Origin: Candidatus Gracilibacteria bacterium CG17_big_fil_post_rev_8_21_14_2_50_48_13
GTDB lineage: Bacteria > Patescibacteriota > Gracilibacteria > 1-14-2-50-48-13
Direction: 5' to 3'
Assembly (NCBI GenBank): GCA_002783265.1
Contig: PFFG01000004.1
Span: 114,295-178,294, forward strand
DNA: 64,000 bases
Positions 8,073 to 15,944 of the stretch are shown here, one piece after another. Under the pieces are notes generated by a model that saw only the letters and a list, made by a program, of their open reading frames with translations, had not been told where the DNA came from and made no database searches. Position 1 is the first letter of the stretch; every line of letters begins with the position of its first letter. A program made the position numbers and the translations under genes.

Positions 8073-8591
8073 ATGACATATTCTGCGCTGAACTTATTTG
8101 AACTATTTAGCCAGCATAACCTCGGCCCTATACATATTATTTACTCTAACTCTAGCTCCTCTGTACATGCACACAAGTGTTGGTTGCCAGATTTAATCAA
8201 GAAAGTAACAGGTATTTCAGAAAAAAGTATCATTTCGATATTTATTCCATCCGTGGATATTTTAAGACAGCCCTCAGAGTCGCTTATTGACTTCAAAGAA
8301 AGAGTAGCTGAGGATTTACAGACGCGAATTGAAACAGAAAATATCAACTACGAAGATGTTCGTCTTATTAATACACCTTCACATATTTTTCCACTACATA
8401 AGGATCTAATCTGCCAAATCTTTGGCAAAAAATTAACTATCACATATTTAGGAGAAACAAACCCTGTTGAATTACTGCGTATGCGTTTAGATGGATCACT
8501 CAAGAGTGTATTTATTGCAGGAGTTCCAGCACCAGTTATTTTTGATAGGAATAATACAGATGAAATTAGCTTTGAAATAGAGGATCTTTAA
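8073..8591 (+). CDS. Island protein of unknown function
   Basis: This 172-residue soluble protein has no family that I recognise. It begins MTYSALNLFELFSQHNLG, has a predicted alternation of helices and strands, and ends acidic (NNTDEISFEIEDL). No catalytic motif, cysteine cluster, signal peptide or membrane helix is seen. It follows apeA by about 215 bp, and a DUF4160 gene converges on it with 8 bp between stops. The AT-rich composition matches the island. It could be an accessory of the ApeA-like gene, but the separate spacer argues for an independent transcript. Confidence 0.6.
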   Translation: MTYSALNLFELFSQHNLGPIHIIYSNSSSSVHAHKCWLPDLIKKVTGISEKSIISIFIPSVDILRQPSESLIDFKERVAEDLQTRIETENINYEDVRLINTPSHIFPLHKDLICQIFGKKLTITYLGETNPVELLRMRLDGSLKSVFIAGVPAPVIFDRNNTDEISFEIEDL

Positions 8592-8599
8592 CATATATT

Positions 8600-8857
8600 T
8601 TATCCTAAACGTAAGCGATCACTTTCAAGTATCAGGTCTTGTAAATTCTTTTCGTCAGCAAAGAAGTCTTGTATTTTTTCAATATCAGACTTTTTTATGC
8701 TTCCATACTTGCTACTTAAAAACTTAATTTCAGGAATAGTAAATCTAACATCAAAGCTTCCTTGAGTTGATGTAACGTGAAAGTGTGCAGGTGAATGATC
8801 CTTGGAGTGAGTAGTTATTCTTAAGTCATTTATTCGTGCAATCGTACCTTTTTGCAC
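8600..8857 (-). pseudogene. DUF4160 protein, apparently 5'-truncated
   Basis: The 85-residue frame from GTG 8857 carries the DUF4160 hallmark SKDHSPAHFHV near its N-terminus. Without any stop, the same frame extends upstream to about 8974 and stays protein-like (NLEFCLQEYLNSRTTIING then REYVQKGTIARIND), but contains no ATG or other good start. The gene therefore seems to have lost its true 5' end at the boundary next to tRNA-Gln. DUF4160 proteins are small and often paired with a DUF2442 partner in toxin-antitoxin-like loci; no DUF2442 gene is seen. If GTG 8857 is really used, a short product could still be made. Confidence 0.6.
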
Positions 8858-9006
8858 ATACTCTCGACCATTAATAATGGTTGTTCGAGAATTAAGATAT
8901 TCCTGTAAGCAAAACTCAAGATTGCGTATGGAGGATATAGGAGTGTGTTCTACGTAAGGTCTAAAAAAATCTTTTCAACCCACCCAGGTCGCCCAGAACA
9001 AATCGC

Positions 9007-9028
9007 CCCGTTCCCTATAGGGAATGGG
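9007..9028. repeat. Palindrome beside the tRNA-Gln 3' end
   Basis: The perfect palindrome TTCCCTATAGGGAA (9011-9024) is extended by CCC and GGG after one mismatch on each side. It starts about 22 bp beyond the CCA end of the tRNA. It could form a hairpin that ends the tRNA transcript or be part of an integration site; no T-run follows on the tRNA strand. Confidence 0.5.
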
Positions 9029-9049
9029 TCTTCAGAACCGCGCACTAGT

Positions 9050-9123
9050 TGGCTCGGGGAAAGGGAATCGAACCCCTATTAAAGGCTTCAAAGGCCTCTG
9101 TCCTACCGTTAGACGATCCCCGA
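9050..9123 (-). tRNA. tRNA-Gln (anticodon UUG)
   Basis: On the minus strand the acceptor stem TCGGGGA (9117-9123) pairs with TCCCCGA, followed by discriminator G and an encoded CCA (complement at 9050-9052). The anticodon loop CTTTGAA gives anticodon UUG, hence glutamine. The T-arm has the standard GGTTCGATTCC. The 3' end faces the accessory region to the left, the usual geometry for integration of an element into a tRNA gene. Confidence 0.95.
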
Positions 9124-9133
9124 ATGTGCAGGC

Positions 9134-9162
9134 AATCTAGCATGAGATTTTTGCTTCTGCAA
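9134..9162 (-). promoter_or_regulatory. Promoter for tRNA-Gln
   Basis: On the minus strand, TTGCAG (9157-9162) and TAGATT (9134-9139) are 17 bp apart. The -10 ends about 10 bp before the tRNA 5' end, a good distance for a tRNA transcript start. Confidence 0.6.
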
Positions 9163-9237
9163 GCCATGTTCCGCATTTTTCCTTGGAGGTGAACAGCTTG
9201 CACTGCATACTTTAGGTATAAATTATTTCAACCTACA

Positions 9238-10107
9238 ATGCGCACCTATATTCTCCCTATTTTGCTGAGTGCTATACTTCTTTCAAGTTGTATGGGGCCC
9301 TCACCTGCCAAGGATGCAGGTCGCGACGCTACTATGTCTGGTTCTACAACCGTAGAAACCGGCTCCGGTGCGGATATTTCGGCAAAAAATATCGATCTCT
9401 TTGCAGATCTGGATAAGGTGCAGGCGACGGGTGCAAGTGTGACCTATGCACAGGATGGCTCCCTGGGGTATATCGCTCGGCCTGCTCGACCTGGCGTCTA
9501 TCCAGCTGTGGTGATGATTCATGAATGGTGGGGGCTCAATGATCATATCAAAAATATGGCGCGCATTCTCGCCGATGAGGGGTATGTGGTTTTGGCCGTT
9601 GATCTCTACCAGGGCGAAGTGGCAACTGATCCTGCTGTGGCGGGAAAGAAGGCTGGTGAGGTGCGGGAAAATCCGGCACCGGCTCTCGCTAATATGCAGG
9701 CAGCAGTGGCCTATTTACGCACGCAGCCAGATGTACAATCGGAGAAAATCGCCTCCCTCGGGTGGTGTTTTGGTGGCCAGCAATCACTGAATTTAGCGCT
9801 GGGTTCAAAGGATCTCGCGGCTACGGTCATCTATTATGGAAATCTTGTGACCGACGCGGAACGTTTGGCCTCCATTACTTGGCCTGTTCTTGGTATATTT
9901 GGAGAGACGGATACTTCTGTTCCAGTAGAGTCTGTTCGGGCCTTTGAATCTGCTCTCAAGACTGCAGGTGTAGAGCAAAAAATCTATGTCTATCCTGGTG
10001 TTGGTCACGCCTTTGCAAATCCTTCGGGGCAGCGGTATGCGCCAAAGGAAACCGTGGATGCCTGGGAGAAAACGCTGAATTTCTTGCGAGCGCACCTGGG
10101 GGCTTAA
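9238..10107 (+). CDS. Dienelactone-hydrolase-family lipoprotein
   Basis: This 289-residue alpha/beta hydrolase begins with a lipoprotein signal peptide (lipobox LLSSC, Cys about residue 18) and a short Thr/Gly/Ala linker. It should sit on the outer face of the membrane. The DLH family features are clear: VMIHEWWGLNDHIKNMA, a nucleophile elbow GWCFGG with Cys instead of Ser, an Asp in FGETDTSVP, and His in GVGHAFANP. DLH enzymes hydrolyse lactones or esters; the substrate is unknown. The start codon lies only about 15 bp after TATAAA (9217-9222), so the mRNA has a very short leader. The stop overlaps the convergent flavoprotein gene by 4 nt. Confidence 0.92.
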   Translation: MRTYILPILLSAILLSSCMGPSPAKDAGRDATMSGSTTVETGSGADISAKNIDLFADLDKVQATGASVTYAQDGSLGYIARPARPGVYPAVVMIHEWWGLNDHIKNMARILADEGYVVLAVDLYQGEVATDPAVAGKKAGEVRENPAPALANMQAAVAYLRTQPDVQSEKIASLGWCFGGQQSLNLALGSKDLAATVIYYGNLVTDAERLASITWPVLGIFGETDTSVPVESVRAFESALKTAGVEQKIYVYPGVGHAFANPSGQRYAPKETVDAWEKTLNFLRAHLGA

Positions 10108-10799
10108 GTCTCCTCGCGAAGGAATGCCTTGGAAAACTCCTTTGCTGCCTCTCTGTAGTGCTCGTCGGACTCGTCTTCTGCATTGTCCAGAAACTGCCAG
10201 TTCCAGGAAAGGGCCTCCGGCACGCGGAAGCCGAAGAAGGTGAGTACCTCCTTTTGAATACTTACCACTTCTTTTCCGCGCCAGTTATGGCCAACGGCGA
10301 CGATGCCGGCGTCGATATCCGCAACAATATTTTCCTCCCCGAGGCTCGAATGGCGGTTTTCAATCCAGGTCAGGCGCTCAAGGAGTTTTTGATAAATACT
10401 GTTCATCTGCCCCCAGCGCACAGATCCAAAGAACACAACGGCGTCGCTTGCAAGAAGCTCGCGGCTCACTTTCCAGAGCTCATCGGTGGGATTGTTCAGA
10501 CTCGCCCAGCAGCGGTGCTGACCTGAAGGATTTTTTTCCTTACCTGCGAGGGCCGCTTCATTGAGGCCACAGGTATTCCCCCGGGCGGTGGACACATTGC
10601 CTTCGCAGGGGAAAATTGTGAGTTTTGAGACGTCAATCACCGTTACCTGCGTACCCACAAGCCGTGCAATAGCATGGGCAAGCTGCGTGCTTTTGGGCTG
10701 TTCACCCCCATGTTCGCCACTCCATCGGTTGGACGTGGTCAAAAACAGCACACGTTTTTTCTCGCGTAAATGCGCAACCATCGGGGAAAGTCGGTCCAT
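10104..10799 (-). CDS. Flavodoxin-fold NADPH-dependent FMN reductase-like protein
   Basis: This 231-residue cytoplasmic protein has a flavodoxin-like start (KRVLFLTTSNRWSG, where the S/T-rich loop would hold the FMN phosphate). An insertion with cysteines follows (IFPCEGNVSTA, TCGLNEAAL, HRCW), then SDAVVFFGSVRWGQMNSIYQKLLERLTW, typical of the flavin isoalloxazine-binding part of the family. The cysteines recall iron-sulfur flavoproteins, but the spacing is not canonical enough to assign a cluster. The electron acceptor is unknown. Met at 10781 is an alternative start, six residues shorter. Confidence 0.8.
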   Translation of the reverse strand: MDRLSPMVAHLREKKRVLFLTTSNRWSGEHGGEQPKSTQLAHAIARLVGTQVTVIDVSKLTIFPCEGNVSTARGNTCGLNEAALAGKEKNPSGQHRCWASLNNPTDELWKVSRELLASDAVVFFGSVRWGQMNSIYQKLLERLTWIENRHSSLGEENIVADIDAGIVAVGHNWRGKEVVSIQKEVLTFFGFRVPEALSWNWQFLDNAEDESDEHYREAAKEFSKAFLREET

Positions 10800-10874
10800 A
10801 GGCCAATGTGAAGAATATGCTACCAGTATACCGAAAAATCCCTACAATGGCTCTGGAGTTTTTCACATTTTTCT

Positions 10875-11810
10875 ATGTCCTACGTCATTATATTTCTCAA
10901 GGGGCTTTGTATGGGCGCTGCCGATGTGGTGCCAGGTGTTTCCGGCGGCACCATTGCCTTCATTACGGGCATTTACGAGCGCCTACTCACCTGCATTGCC
11001 CATGTGGATGGTACCCTGGTGCGCTATCTTCTGCGGGGAAAGTTTCTTGCTGCCTGGAAGCATCTAGATGCGGGCTTTTTGATTGCCCTGCTGCTCGGGA
11101 TCGCTTCCTCGTTTTTGCTGCTGTCCCGCGTGGTGCTTTGGCTTATGGGAACATTTCCGCTGCTTTTCTGGGCGGCCATGGCGGGTCTTATTCTGGCGTC
11201 GACGGTACTGGTGTGGCGGCAACTGAAATCTTGGAACTGGGCGTATATTCTTCCTTTGCTTCTTGGTCTTGCCTTTGCCTATACCATTTCTGTGGCAACC
11301 CCTGCCGAGACTCCCTCAGACCTTTGGTTCATTTTTTTCAGTGGCATGATCGCCATTTGTGCCATGATTCTCCCAGGTATTTCTGGAAGTTTTATTCTCC
11401 TCCTTCTGCAAAAGTATGAATTTATGATGCAGGCCATCAAAGACATGCAGATGCTCACCATTCTAGTGTTTGTTTTGGGCTGTGTGATCGGTCTTCTTTC
11501 TTTTGCGCGGGTGCTCAAGTTTTTGTTTGCACGTTTTCATGATGCGACGGTCATGGTCCTCGCGGGCTTTATGCTCGGCTCCTTGGTCAAGCTTTGGCCC
11601 TGGAAGCAGGTGCTTTCAACCTATGTGAACTCAAAGGGTGAAACCGTCCCCCTGATGCAGGCGAATATCTTGCCTGACGCCTACGCGCGCCTTGGTACGG
11701 ATCCACAGACGACAGCGGTGATCATCACGTTTATTATTGCCTTTGCTCTTGTGTTAGTCTTGGAATTGCTTGCAAAACGCAAGGCAACCGTGCAGGTGAT
11801 CCGAATATAA
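10875..11810 (+). CDS. DUF368 polyprenyl-phosphate transporter
   Basis: This 311-residue integral membrane protein has about eight to nine transmembrane helices. The N-terminal signature GLCMGAADVVPGVSGGTIAFITGIYERLL is split here as GAADVVPGVSGGT and ITGIYERLL, and a second internal copy PGISGSFILLLLQKYEF reveals the inverted duplication typical of DUF368. Members of this family (PopT) recycle undecaprenyl phosphate across the membrane for wall and surface-glycan synthesis, which fits a cell with an SLH-anchored surface layer. The start follows TTTTTCT with no Shine-Dalgarno. The gene is divergent from the flavoprotein gene and 62 bp before umuD. Confidence 0.93.
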   Translation: MSYVIIFLKGLCMGAADVVPGVSGGTIAFITGIYERLLTCIAHVDGTLVRYLLRGKFLAAWKHLDAGFLIALLLGIASSFLLLSRVVLWLMGTFPLLFWAAMAGLILASTVLVWRQLKSWNWAYILPLLLGLAFAYTISVATPAETPSDLWFIFFSGMIAICAMILPGISGSFILLLLQKYEFMMQAIKDMQMLTILVFVLGCVIGLLSFARVLKFLFARFHDATVMVLAGFMLGSLVKLWPWKQVLSTYVNSKGETVPLMQANILPDAYARLGTDPQTTAVIITFIIAFALVLVLELLAKRKATVQVIRI

Positions 11811-11818
11811 ATTTTCTC

Positions 11819-11874
11819 TTGCATAGGTGAACACAGTATCACCTATAATCAGAATGTCCTTACACTCTGATTAT
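11819..11874 (+). promoter_or_regulatory. umuDC promoter with two palindromes (candidate SOS operator)
   Basis: A -10 TATAAT (11844-11849) and a weak -35 TTGCAT (11819-11824, 19 bp spacing) precede umuD. Between them is AGGTGA-N8-TCACCT (11825-11844), and across the start site and start codon is ATAATCAGA-N12-TCTGATTAT (11845-11874). Either could be the LexA-type operator; the known gene content makes SOS control likely, but the operator of this lineage is unknown to me. Confidence 0.55.
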
Positions 11875-12274
11875 GCAACGCTATGTACCCACCTGTCCTT
11901 TGGTCCTGCCCACCGTCTCCTGTGGCTTCCCGAGCCCTGCCGAAGATACGCAAGAGGCGGCGCTTAACCTCCATTCCTACGCAGTTGCGAACCCTGCAGC
12001 GACGTTTTTTGTCCGCGCCACCGGTCAGTCCATGGCAGGAGCGGGCCTTCTGGCTGGGGACATCCTGGTCGTGGATCGTTCGCGGGAGCCGCACACGGGT
12101 AACATCGTGGTCGCCCTTGTTGATGGGGAATTCCTTGTGAAACGCTATGTGGAGCGTAGTGGGCAGACTCTGCTGGAGCCCTGTCATCCGGCCTATCCCA
12201 CCCTCCGCATCGATAATCGTGAGGATGTCAGCATTTGGGGAGTCGTAACCTTTGCCCTGCATGAGTACGCCTGA
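11873..12274 (+). CDS. umuD: UmuD-like S24 peptidase (SOS mutagenesis)
   Basis: This 133-residue protein is the full UmuD layout. The self-cleavage site is Cys17-Gly18 within SCGFPSPA, the nucleophile Ser53 lies in TGQSMAG, and the general base Lys90 lies in EFLVKRY. RecA-stimulated self-cleavage would give UmuD', which activates the UmuC polymerase. The gene overlaps umuC by 14 nt, so the two are translationally coupled. It lacks a DNA-binding domain, so it is not LexA itself. The start codon lies inside a palindrome that may be the operator. Confidence 0.93.
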   Translation: MQRYVPTCPLVLPTVSCGFPSPAEDTQEAALNLHSYAVANPAATFFVRATGQSMAGAGLLAGDILVVDRSREPHTGNIVVALVDGEFLVKRYVERSGQTLLEPCHPAYPTLRIDNREDVSIWGVVTFALHEYA

Positions 12275-13547
12275 TACCTTTGCCCTCGTCGACTGCAACA
12301 ATTTTTTTGTTTCCTGCGAGCGCCTCTTTCAGCCTGAACTGCGAGGGAAGCCTGTTGTAGTCCTTTCCAATAATGATGGGTGCATTGTGTCGCGTTCTGG
12401 GGAAGCTAAAAAACTGGGTATTCCCATGGGAGGGGCATTCTATAAAGTGCGCGATATTGTGGCTCGGCACGGTGTGTGTTGGCGGTCGTCGAACTTTTCT
12501 CTGTATGGCGATCTTTCTCAGCGGGTAATGCGTATTTTGCAGAGTTTTGCGCGAGACGTGGAAGTCTACTCTGTGGATGAGGCGTTTCTTGCTTTCCCTT
12601 TCGTTCGGGAGGATATTGAGGATGTGGGGCGTCTTTTGACGCGTCAGGTGGAGATGTGGACGGGTATTCCTGTCAGCATAGGCTTTGCACCCAATAAAAC
12701 TTTGGCGAAAATTGCGACGGATAGGGCAAAAAAACATCCGGCGGCGGGAGGTGTTTGCTCTTTGGTGCATGCGTCAGAAGAGCAGCGGAATGCAGTGCTC
12801 GCTGAGGTTCCCGTGGGGGATGTATGGGGTATTGGGCGCCGTATGGGGCCTTTTCTGATGCAGCAAGGTATTCAGACGGCCTACGATTTAAAACACGCTC
12901 CCGAGTGGCTGGTGCGCAAACATCTGACGGTGCAGGGCGCACGTCTGGTGCGGGAACTTCGAGGCGATGTGTGTTTTCCTCTGGCACGAACAGTGCCGAA
13001 AAAGACCATTGCCTCAACCCGGAGTTTTCGCCGGTATATCACGGACAAAAGGGAACTGGCGGAGGCTATTGCGACCTATGTGGGGCGGGCGGCCCGGCGT
13101 CTTCGCGGGCAGTCGTCCTATGCATCCCTGGTGACGGTGTACATTCGTACCAACCCCTTCAGTACCCGTTACCCGCAATATCATAAGTCAGCAACGGTGG
13201 CTGTCCCCGTGCCAACAGCCTCCACCCCGCGCCTCCTGACGTCGGCGCTCGCCGCTCTCGATACCATCTTCGCACCGGGATTCCACTATCAAAAGGCGGG
13301 AGTAATCTTCTCGGGTCTTTTGCCCATGCACGTATGGCAGCGCACCCTCTGGGGGGAAGGGGAGGCGGAGCAAGAGCAGGATGACGCCCTCATGCGGGCG
13401 TTGGACAGTATGAACAAGAAGTGGGGCGATGGCACGGTGTTTGTTGCACGGCAGGGGGTGCAGCAACCCTGGTCTATGCGGCAGGATCACAAGTCGCGCC
13501 GCTATACTACTTCATGGCAAGAGCTCCTACACGTCAAGATATCCTAG
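12261..13547 (+). CDS. umuC: Y-family DNA polymerase V catalytic subunit UmuC
   Basis: The start at ATG 12261 gives 428 residues, the usual UmuC length. The palm motifs are present: FALVDCNNFFVSCERLF with the first catalytic Asp, and VYSVDEAFL with the Asp-Glu pair. Also visible are GIPVSIGFAPNKTLAKIATD and the UmuC-type helix-hairpin-helix GDVWGIGRRMG. The C-terminal little-finger region follows (SYASLVTVYIRTNPFS). Together with UmuD' it performs translesion synthesis. It ends in a region with no clear terminator, 70 bp before the SpoIID gene. Confidence 0.95.
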   Translation: MSTPDTFALVDCNNFFVSCERLFQPELRGKPVVVLSNNDGCIVSRSGEAKKLGIPMGGAFYKVRDIVARHGVCWRSSNFSLYGDLSQRVMRILQSFARDVEVYSVDEAFLAFPFVREDIEDVGRLLTRQVEMWTGIPVSIGFAPNKTLAKIATDRAKKHPAAGGVCSLVHASEEQRNAVLAEVPVGDVWGIGRRMGPFLMQQGIQTAYDLKHAPEWLVRKHLTVQGARLVRELRGDVCFPLARTVPKKTIASTRSFRRYITDKRELAEAIATYVGRAARRLRGQSSYASLVTVYIRTNPFSTRYPQYHKSATVAVPVPTASTPRLLTSALAALDTIFAPGFHYQKAGVIFSGLLPMHVWQRTLWGEGEAEQEQDDALMRALDSMNKKWGDGTVFVARQGVQQPWSMRQDHKSRRYTTSWQELLHVKIS

Positions 13548-13617
13548 GTGGAGTTTCCAGAGAATCTGGGTATACTCACGCCCGTGTGTTGTGCGGTTTT
13601 AGACAATAAATTGTTGT

Positions 13618-14649
13618 ATGCAGACCTATTCCGAGAAGAGATTGCTTGCTATTGCGGGTTTTGTGGTGCTGTTTCTGGGTGCCATGCTTGTCTCTCCTCC
13701 GGCGCGCGCGGAGTCCACGTCCATCGATGTGCTCCCGTCTTTTGCGACGGCTGAGGAGCCACGCGTACGCGTGAAACTCAGTGTGCCAGAGAGGCCAGTG
13801 CACACTTTCGTGTCGCAGGCAGATGTTCGAGTGACTCTGGGGCCACGCGAAATCGTTGTGCCAGCGGGTGAAACAATTTTTATAAGCAGCCGCGATGGAA
13901 CTCTGCGCCTGCGCACCTCCTCCCGTTTGATGCGTGCAAAAGAGTTGCTGCTCACGCCTGTGACCAATACGCCCGTGACGATTTCCAGTTGGAATCGCAT
14001 TCCTGCCTGGGATACGAAAAAAGTGTATAACGATAATCAGTTTCTGGGCTCCCTGCATCTATACCCGGAAGCAAAAAATAAGCTTCTCGTGGTCAATGAC
14101 ATCGATGTGGAAAATTACATGCGCGGTGTCGCAGAAGTGCCAGAGCAGGATGAAACGGAAAAACGGAAGGCCCTTGCCGTCGTTTCCCGCAGTTATGTGG
14201 CGTACTACATCAGTGGTCTCGAAAAAAAGTTCGACGATGCGCGGTACAATGCCAGTGATAATCCAGAGATTTTTCAAAAGTACCTTGGGTACGGGTTTAC
14301 CCTGAGAAGCCCCAAATGGCAGGAGGCACTTGTTGCAACGAAAGGGCTTGTGCTCGCCTACAAGGGAGAAGTACTCCGGGCAGCGTACTCCAGCTGTACT
14401 GATACAACGGGGCTGAGAAAACTTCCCCGGGAAATAGGATGGGGGGGATACTTTGAAAAGACGAAGGAAGTGTATGCTGCGGTGCTCGACACCCAGGGTG
14501 TCGACCCTGTGCGCAGCGAAAAAAACCAGTGTGGACACGGGGTAGGACTCTCCGGACTGGGTGCCACCAACATGGCGAAGGAGGGGAAAACCTACACGGA
14601 TATTCTGAATTACTACTACAAGGCCATCACGTTTGCATCTATTGATTAA
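13618..14649 (+). CDS. Secreted SpoIID/LytB-domain protein
   Basis: This 343-residue protein starts with a signal peptide or anchor (LLAIAGFVVLFLGAMLVSPPARA). The C-terminal half is a SpoIID domain: NYMRGVAEVPEQD, ALAVVSRSYVAYY, AAYSSCTDTTG and GHGVGLSGLGATNMAKEG. SpoIID-family proteins act on the glycan of peptidoglycan as lytic transglycosylases and occur in many non-sporulating bacteria. Here it probably remodels the wall outside the cell membrane. It is followed at 8 bp by the DUF2177 gene after a CTCTCCT leader, suggesting one operon. Confidence 0.9.
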   Translation: MQTYSEKRLLAIAGFVVLFLGAMLVSPPARAESTSIDVLPSFATAEEPRVRVKLSVPERPVHTFVSQADVRVTLGPREIVVPAGETIFISSRDGTLRLRTSSRLMRAKELLLTPVTNTPVTISSWNRIPAWDTKKVYNDNQFLGSLHLYPEAKNKLLVVNDIDVENYMRGVAEVPEQDETEKRKALAVVSRSYVAYYISGLEKKFDDARYNASDNPEIFQKYLGYGFTLRSPKWQEALVATKGLVLAYKGEVLRAAYSSCTDTTGLRKLPREIGWGGYFEKTKEVYAAVLDTQGVDPVRSEKNQCGHGVGLSGLGATNMAKEGKTYTDILNYYYKAITFASID

Positions 14650-14657
14650 TCTCTCCT

Positions 14658-15068
14658 ATGCTCGAAACCTTAAAACTCTACGCGGCAACGCTCCCCATTT
14701 TTCTCGCCATTGATATGATCTGGCTTGGTGTGATAATGGCAGGCTTTTATAACTCTGAACTGGGTGCCCTCGCGCGCCGGTCGGGTGAGGCACTTGCGCC
14801 CCATTGGCCCTCTGCGCTCCTGGTCTATTTTTTGATCCCCTTAGGTATTGTGCTCTATGTTGTACCGAAAGGTGCGGGTGACCCTTTGGCCACTGCTCTT
14901 TGGGGAGCGCTCTTTGGCCTCATTTTGTATGGGGTGTACGATCTGACGAATTACGCGACGCTGGCAGGTTGGCCTGCGCGCCTCGTGGTGGTCGATATGC
15001 TCTGGGGGGCCGTTGTTTGTGGTATTGTTGCACTTATCGCAAGTTACATCGCTCCGCTTATGCGCTAG
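14658..15068 (+). CDS. DUF2177 membrane protein
   Basis: This 136-residue protein has four transmembrane helices. It opens with [25 protein letters not shown], the conserved DUF2177 start, and has the later [19 protein letters not shown] motif that marks the family. The function of DUF2177 is unknown. It lies immediately downstream of the SpoIID gene on the same strand and overlaps the convergent DUF1295 gene by 11 nt. Confidence 0.9.
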   Translation: MLETLKLYAATLPIFLAIDMIWLGVIMAGFYNSELGALARRSGEALAPHWPSALLVYFLIPLGIVLYVVPKGAGDPLATALWGALFGLILYGVYDLTNYATLAGWPARLVVVDMLWGAVVCGIVALIASYIAPLMR

Positions 15069-15825
15069 GTTTTTTCGGAAACCAAGGAAGAAAAACACTG
15101 GTACGCGCCGCATACTCCTGGTAGGCGGCGTTTTCCTTATATCGTTGTTCTAACAGCGGTACACCAGAAACAAAACGCAGCAGCAAGGTGATCAGTAGTG
15201 GGCTGACGATAAACAAAGGCCAATAGGGGATGCCAAAGGTCATAATCCAGATACCCCACCACATCGTTGCTTCACCAAAATAGTTGGGATGCCGGGTATA
15301 TTGCCACAGGCCGGACTGGAGAATTCTCCCTTTATTTTCTGGATTGCGCAAAAATTGTCGCAGCTGAGCATCACCAAGGACTTCAAAACAGAAACCGATG
15401 ATCCAGATGCCAAGGCCAACCCCGAGCCAGGGAAGAGAAGGGGCGGTTTGCGTCAGACCGAGATGCATAAGCGGCAAGGCAATGACCCCAAGCAGGAAGG
15501 TTTGTAAGACAAAGATTTGTAAAAAGCTGCGCAGCAGGAAAGTTTTTCCCCACTCAGCACGCCAGGCCGCGTATCGTGGGTCCTCTCCTTTCTGGCGAAG
15601 TCGCATGAAAATGTGGCTGGAAAGACGTATCCCCCAGAGAAAGACACAGGCTAACGGGATAAGACCAAGGGAAATTGCCGCTCCACCAAGCCACCAGGAC
15701 GCTATACCCACAAGGATAAATCCAAGCCCCCAGGCAACATCGGCCACATCGCTCCGATGAAAAATGAGGCTGAGTACAAAACCCAGACAGGCGTAGCCGA
15801 GAAGACCCAAAGCAAGAAATTCCAT
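15058..15825 (-). CDS. DUF1295 / isoprenylcysteine methyltransferase-like membrane protein
   Basis: With the start at ATG 15825 this is a 255-residue multi-pass membrane protein. The family motif is in the C-terminal half: [18 protein letters not shown], then [10 protein letters not shown], as in DUF1295 and the ICMT/steroid-reductase superfamily. The HPNYFGE stretch is the part that binds the cofactor in related enzymes. The substrate is unknown; lipid reduction or methylation is a general expectation for the superfamily. A minus-strand -10 TATAAT lies at 15848-15853. It shares a divergent promoter region with the DsbA-like gene. Confidence 0.88.
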   Translation of the reverse strand: MEFLALGLLGYACLGFVLSLIFHRSDVADVAWGLGFILVGIASWWLGGAAISLGLIPLACVFLWGIRLSSHIFMRLRQKGEDPRYAAWRAEWGKTFLLRSFLQIFVLQTFLLGVIALPLMHLGLTQTAPSLPWLGVGLGIWIIGFCFEVLGDAQLRQFLRNPENKGRILQSGLWQYTRHPNYFGEATMWWGIWIMTFGIPYWPLFIVSPLLITLLLRFVSGVPLLEQRYKENAAYQEYAARTSVFLPWFPKKPSA

Positions 15826-15875
15826 AGTTTTTTGTTGAGAATACAGTATTATACAATACGCGGATTTCGCGTCTA

Positions 15876-15905
15876 TTGTCCATACCAATCATATGGCAGT
15901 ATAAT
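15876..15905 (+). promoter_or_regulatory. Promoter of the DsbA-like gene
   Basis: TTGTCC (15876-15881) and a consensus TATAAT (15900-15905) are separated by 18 bp, about 40 bp before ATG 15945. Confidence 0.6.
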
Positions 15906-15944
15906 AGATTTCGAAACACATATTTTCTTTTCTATACGTCTCAC

